Assembly: GCA_037139195.1 (NCBI GenBank)
Contig: JBAXGW010000061.1
Span: 1-25,544 of the forward strand
Direction of reading: 5' to 3'
DNA from: JBAXGW01 sp037139195
GTDB taxonomy: Bacteria; Bacteroidota; Bacteroidia; Bacteroidales; JAHJDW01
Length of the DNA: 25,544 bases
Shown here: positions 24,102 through 25,544 of the stretch, in pieces
Numbering within the stretch: the stretch's first letter is position 1
Layout of the letters: each line of letters opens with the position of its first letter
Notes under the pieces: generated by a model
The model's input: the letters and a program-made list of their open reading frames with translations, nothing else
Databases searched by the model: none
Told to the model about the DNA's origin: nothing
Made by a program: the position numbers and the translations under genes

Positions 24102-24258
24102 TCCATAAATCCGCAAGGAATATGTATAATGTTGATAGTAAATACTCTTCGAAATTGCTCAGAGTGGCAGCAGACTGAGCGGTGGTTGCTGAGCGAAGCC
24201 GAAGTTAGTCGAAGTCTTTCATGAGAATGAACAAAATGCTTGCGGAATTAAGGATAAT
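24098..24258. mobile_element. 161-bp MITE-like element with 20-bp terminal inverted repeats
   Basis: The left end ATAATCCATAAATCCGCAAG (24098-24117) and the right end CTTGCGGAATTAAGGATAAT (24239-24258) are inverted copies with 17 of 20 matches. They enclose a non-coding interior that carries copy C of the dispersed repeat. The left arm takes in the stop codon of the upstream gene, and the right arm ends 6 bases before the next start codon. No clear target duplication is seen, so a large regulatory stem structure is the alternative. Confidence 0.5.
24149..24215. repeat. Dispersed CTTCG/CGAAG repeat, copy C
   Basis: The stretch contains GCTCAG and CTGAGC arms and the core GAGCGAAGCCGAAG (24191-24204), ending in AGTCGAAG. 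It is a more complex, partly rearranged relative of copies A and B, inside the 161-bp inverted-repeat element. Confidence 0.55.
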
Positions 24259-24264
24259 AAATAT

Positions 24265-25383
24265 ATGGAAAATCAAAGTTCAAGAAATGCTTTTATGCTT
24301 AAGGGAAAGCTATCAAAACGTGGTTACGATTGGTGGTGGCATTCATTAGTTGGTACTAATAAAAAAACGGGAGAGAGGAAGCCTTTTTTTATTGAATACT
24401 ATGTTATTAATCCAGCATTGTCGAAAGATGAAATTGTATTAGGGCAATCGAACAATGCAAAGGTAAAGGGACTAAAGCCTTCTTATGCAATGATTAAAGC
24501 TGGTGCATGGGGAAAAGATGCAAAACAAATTCATAACTTTTATCCAATTAGCAGTTTTTATGCTTCCGATAATAAAATGGATGTAAAAATAGGCAATAAC
24601 ACAGCTGATGATTATCATCTTAAAGGATCAGTTATGCTTAGCGAGTCCGATGCATTAAATCATCCTGAATACATGTCGCAATGGGGAAGTATGAGCTGGG
24701 ATTTAAAGGCGAATAAAACTATTTCATATTCTGTTGGTTATGGTGCATCAAAATTATTTAGATGGCTTGATGCTTTTATGATGTATTGGCATGTAGAAGG
24801 AATGAAAACCGAATATGTTGGAATAATAAATTTTGATGGGGAAGAATATCTTGTTTCGCCAGAAAATTCGTACGGGTACCAAGATAAAAACTGGGGTTGG
24901 GATTATACAAATCCTTGGATATGGCTAAATTGCAATTGTTTTAAAAGCAAAATATCTGGTAAAATATTAAACAAAACAAGTTTGGATATTGGTGGCGGAA
25001 AGCCTTTAATGTTTGGAATGCAATTCAATAAAAAGTTTTTGATGGTTTTTAACTATGAAGGTCAGCATTTTGAATTTAATTTTTCAAAGTTTTGGAAATT
25101 TGTAAAGCAAGAATTTAATTGTTATGTAACCGATGAAAAGGTTTCTTGGAAGGTTAATTCCAGCGTTGGAGACTATAAATTAGAAGTCGATTTTTCCTGC
25201 TTGCGCAACACCATGCTTTTATGTAACTATGAAAACCCCGATGGACAAAAGCTTCATACTGATTTATGGAACGGAGGTTATGCACAAGGTACGGTTAAAA
25301 TTTGGAAGAAAGAAAACCGCTCTTACAAACTAATTGATGAATTAGAGGGCGAAATGGGTGGTTGTGAATTTGGTGAATATTAA
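24265..25383 (+). CDS. Tocopherol-cyclase-family protein of unknown function
   Basis: A 372-residue soluble protein. It shows the signature segments of the tocopherol-cyclase-like family seen in anaerobic bacteria: GYDWWWHSLVG near the start, PFFIEYYVINPALS, PSYAMIKAGAWGKDAKQIH, MSQWGSMSWDL, the tract YWHVEGMKTEY, YGYQDKNWGWDYTNPW, the GGGKP segment, FEFNFSKFW and the terminal CEFGEY. The conserved Trp and aromatic content fits a lipocalin-like beta barrel that binds a hydrophobic ligand. In plants the homologous enzyme closes the chromanol ring of vitamin E, but an anaerobe has no evident tocopherol pathway, so the real substrate is open. No signal peptide is present. A hairpin about 50 bases downstream probably ends the transcript. 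Confidence 0.8.
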   Translation: MENQSSRNAFMLKGKLSKRGYDWWWHSLVGTNKKTGERKPFFIEYYVINPALSKDEIVLGQSNNAKVKGLKPSYAMIKAGAWGKDAKQIHNFYPISSFYASDNKMDVKIGNNTADDYHLKGSVMLSESDALNHPEYMSQWGSMSWDLKANKTISYSVGYGASKLFRWLDAFMMYWHVEGMKTEYVGIINFDGEEYLVSPENSYGYQDKNWGWDYTNPWIWLNCNCFKSKISGKILNKTSLDIGGGKPLMFGMQFNKKFLMVFNYEGQHFEFNFSKFWKFVKQEFNCYVTDEKVSWKVNSSVGDYKLEVDFSCLRNTMLLCNYENPDGQKLHTDLWNGGYAQGTVKIWKKENRSYKLIDELEGEMGGCEFGEY

Positions 25384-25436
25384 CTAAAAAAAATAATTGT
25401 GAAATTACCACTTATGCTTAAAAAGCGACCATTTAT

Positions 25437-25474
25437 AAACTCAAACTAACCGATTATAAATTAGTTTAGTTTTT
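25437..25474 (+). terminator. Probable terminator after the tocopherol-cyclase-family gene
   Basis: AAACT-C-AAACTAA (25437-25449) pairs with TTAGTTTAGTTT (25461-25472), with one bulged C, around an 11-base loop, and runs into a short T-tract. The stem is A/U-rich and therefore weak, but its place 54 bases behind the stop codon fits. Confidence 0.55.
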
Positions 25475-25498
25475 ATATGTGAATTATTCTTACTGGGT

Positions 25499-25540
25499 AT
25501 CCCCTTAGCTCATCTTAAAAAATGCCTATCTTTAGGGGAT
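25499..25540. repeat. Short inverted repeat at the window edge
   Basis: ATCCCCT (25499-25505) and AGGGGAT (25534-25540) are perfect inverted copies, 28 bases apart, in otherwise AT-rich DNA. Between them TATCTTTA (near 25527) resembles a -7 box. The element may be an operator or the start of a structured leader for a gene beyond the window. Confidence 0.35.
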
Positions 25541-25544
25541 GGAG

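Noticed and set aside
25395..25412. TTGTGAAATTACCACTTA as a possible Rex site behind the last gene.
   Set aside because: Only the left half fits (TTGTGAA). The right half lacks TTCACAA/TTAACAA, and the position is downstream of a gene, not in a promoter.

Overview
The window looks like a chromosome segment of an anaerobic member of the Bacteroidota. It is AT-rich, promoters resemble the TTG-N(19-23)-TAnnTTTG type of that phylum, Shine-Dalgarno sites are mostly absent, and several gene families (secreted TonB-C-like protein, lumazine-binding-like NTF2 protein, PreP-like M16 peptidase, RibF, 7TM-HD phosphohydrolase) have typical Bacteroidota form. The species cannot be named from the sequence.

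Layout. 1-6100 carries cell-envelope and housekeeping genes: a truncated serine hydrolase (-), a 549-bp gene-free stretch, three small secreted or membrane proteins (+), a large secreted M16C zinc peptidase (+) with a strong terminator, and a secreted isochorismatase-family hydrolase (+). 6194-7927 holds an MBL-fold hydrolase and ribF (-). 8071-16534 (-) is a hydrogenase operon, read right to left: NuoE-like hydC, NuoF-like hydB, [FeFe]-hydrogenase hydA, a fusion of a hydrogenase-like domain with a histidine kinase, a lone receiver protein, a receiver-histidine kinase hybrid, and the NADH-sensing repressor rex. 16810-20157 (+) is a divergent operon: a small [2Fe-2S] thioredoxin-like protein, a second hydrogenase-like sensor ending in PAS, and a SpoIIE/PP2C phosphatase. 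After it come an Rpn/PD-(D/E)XK nuclease (+), an NlpC/P60 peptidase (-), a PgpH-like 7TM-HD phosphohydrolase (+) and a tocopherol-cyclase-family protein (+).

How the genes may work together (inference). HydABC has the subunit make-up of NAD-linked, electron-bifurcating [FeFe] hydrogenases. The two hydrogenase-like sensors resemble the sensory group C types, one linked to a histidine kinase (C1-like) and one to a phosphatase (C3-like), so the locus may read H2 or ferredoxin redox state through a phosphorelay and a dephosphorylation arm. Rex would report NADH/NAD+. Two adjacent Rex-operator-like palindromes lie in the divergent promoter region, which would join both operons and rex itself in one feedback loop.

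The most unusual point is HydA. By residue count it falls into exact register with clostridial CpI and keeps every cluster ligand, yet the proton-relay Cys299 is Ser and Glu279 is Gln. The two sensors also depart from the H-cluster loops, including C-x-x-C in the third loop where catalytic enzymes have C-x-x-x-C. Intergenic DNA carries several repeats: an 18-bp minisatellite, three 14-bp repeats directly before a start codon, three members of a CGAAG/CTTCG palindromic family, and a 161-bp element with 20-bp terminal inverted repeats. No rRNA, tRNA, CRISPR or insertion sequence was recognised.
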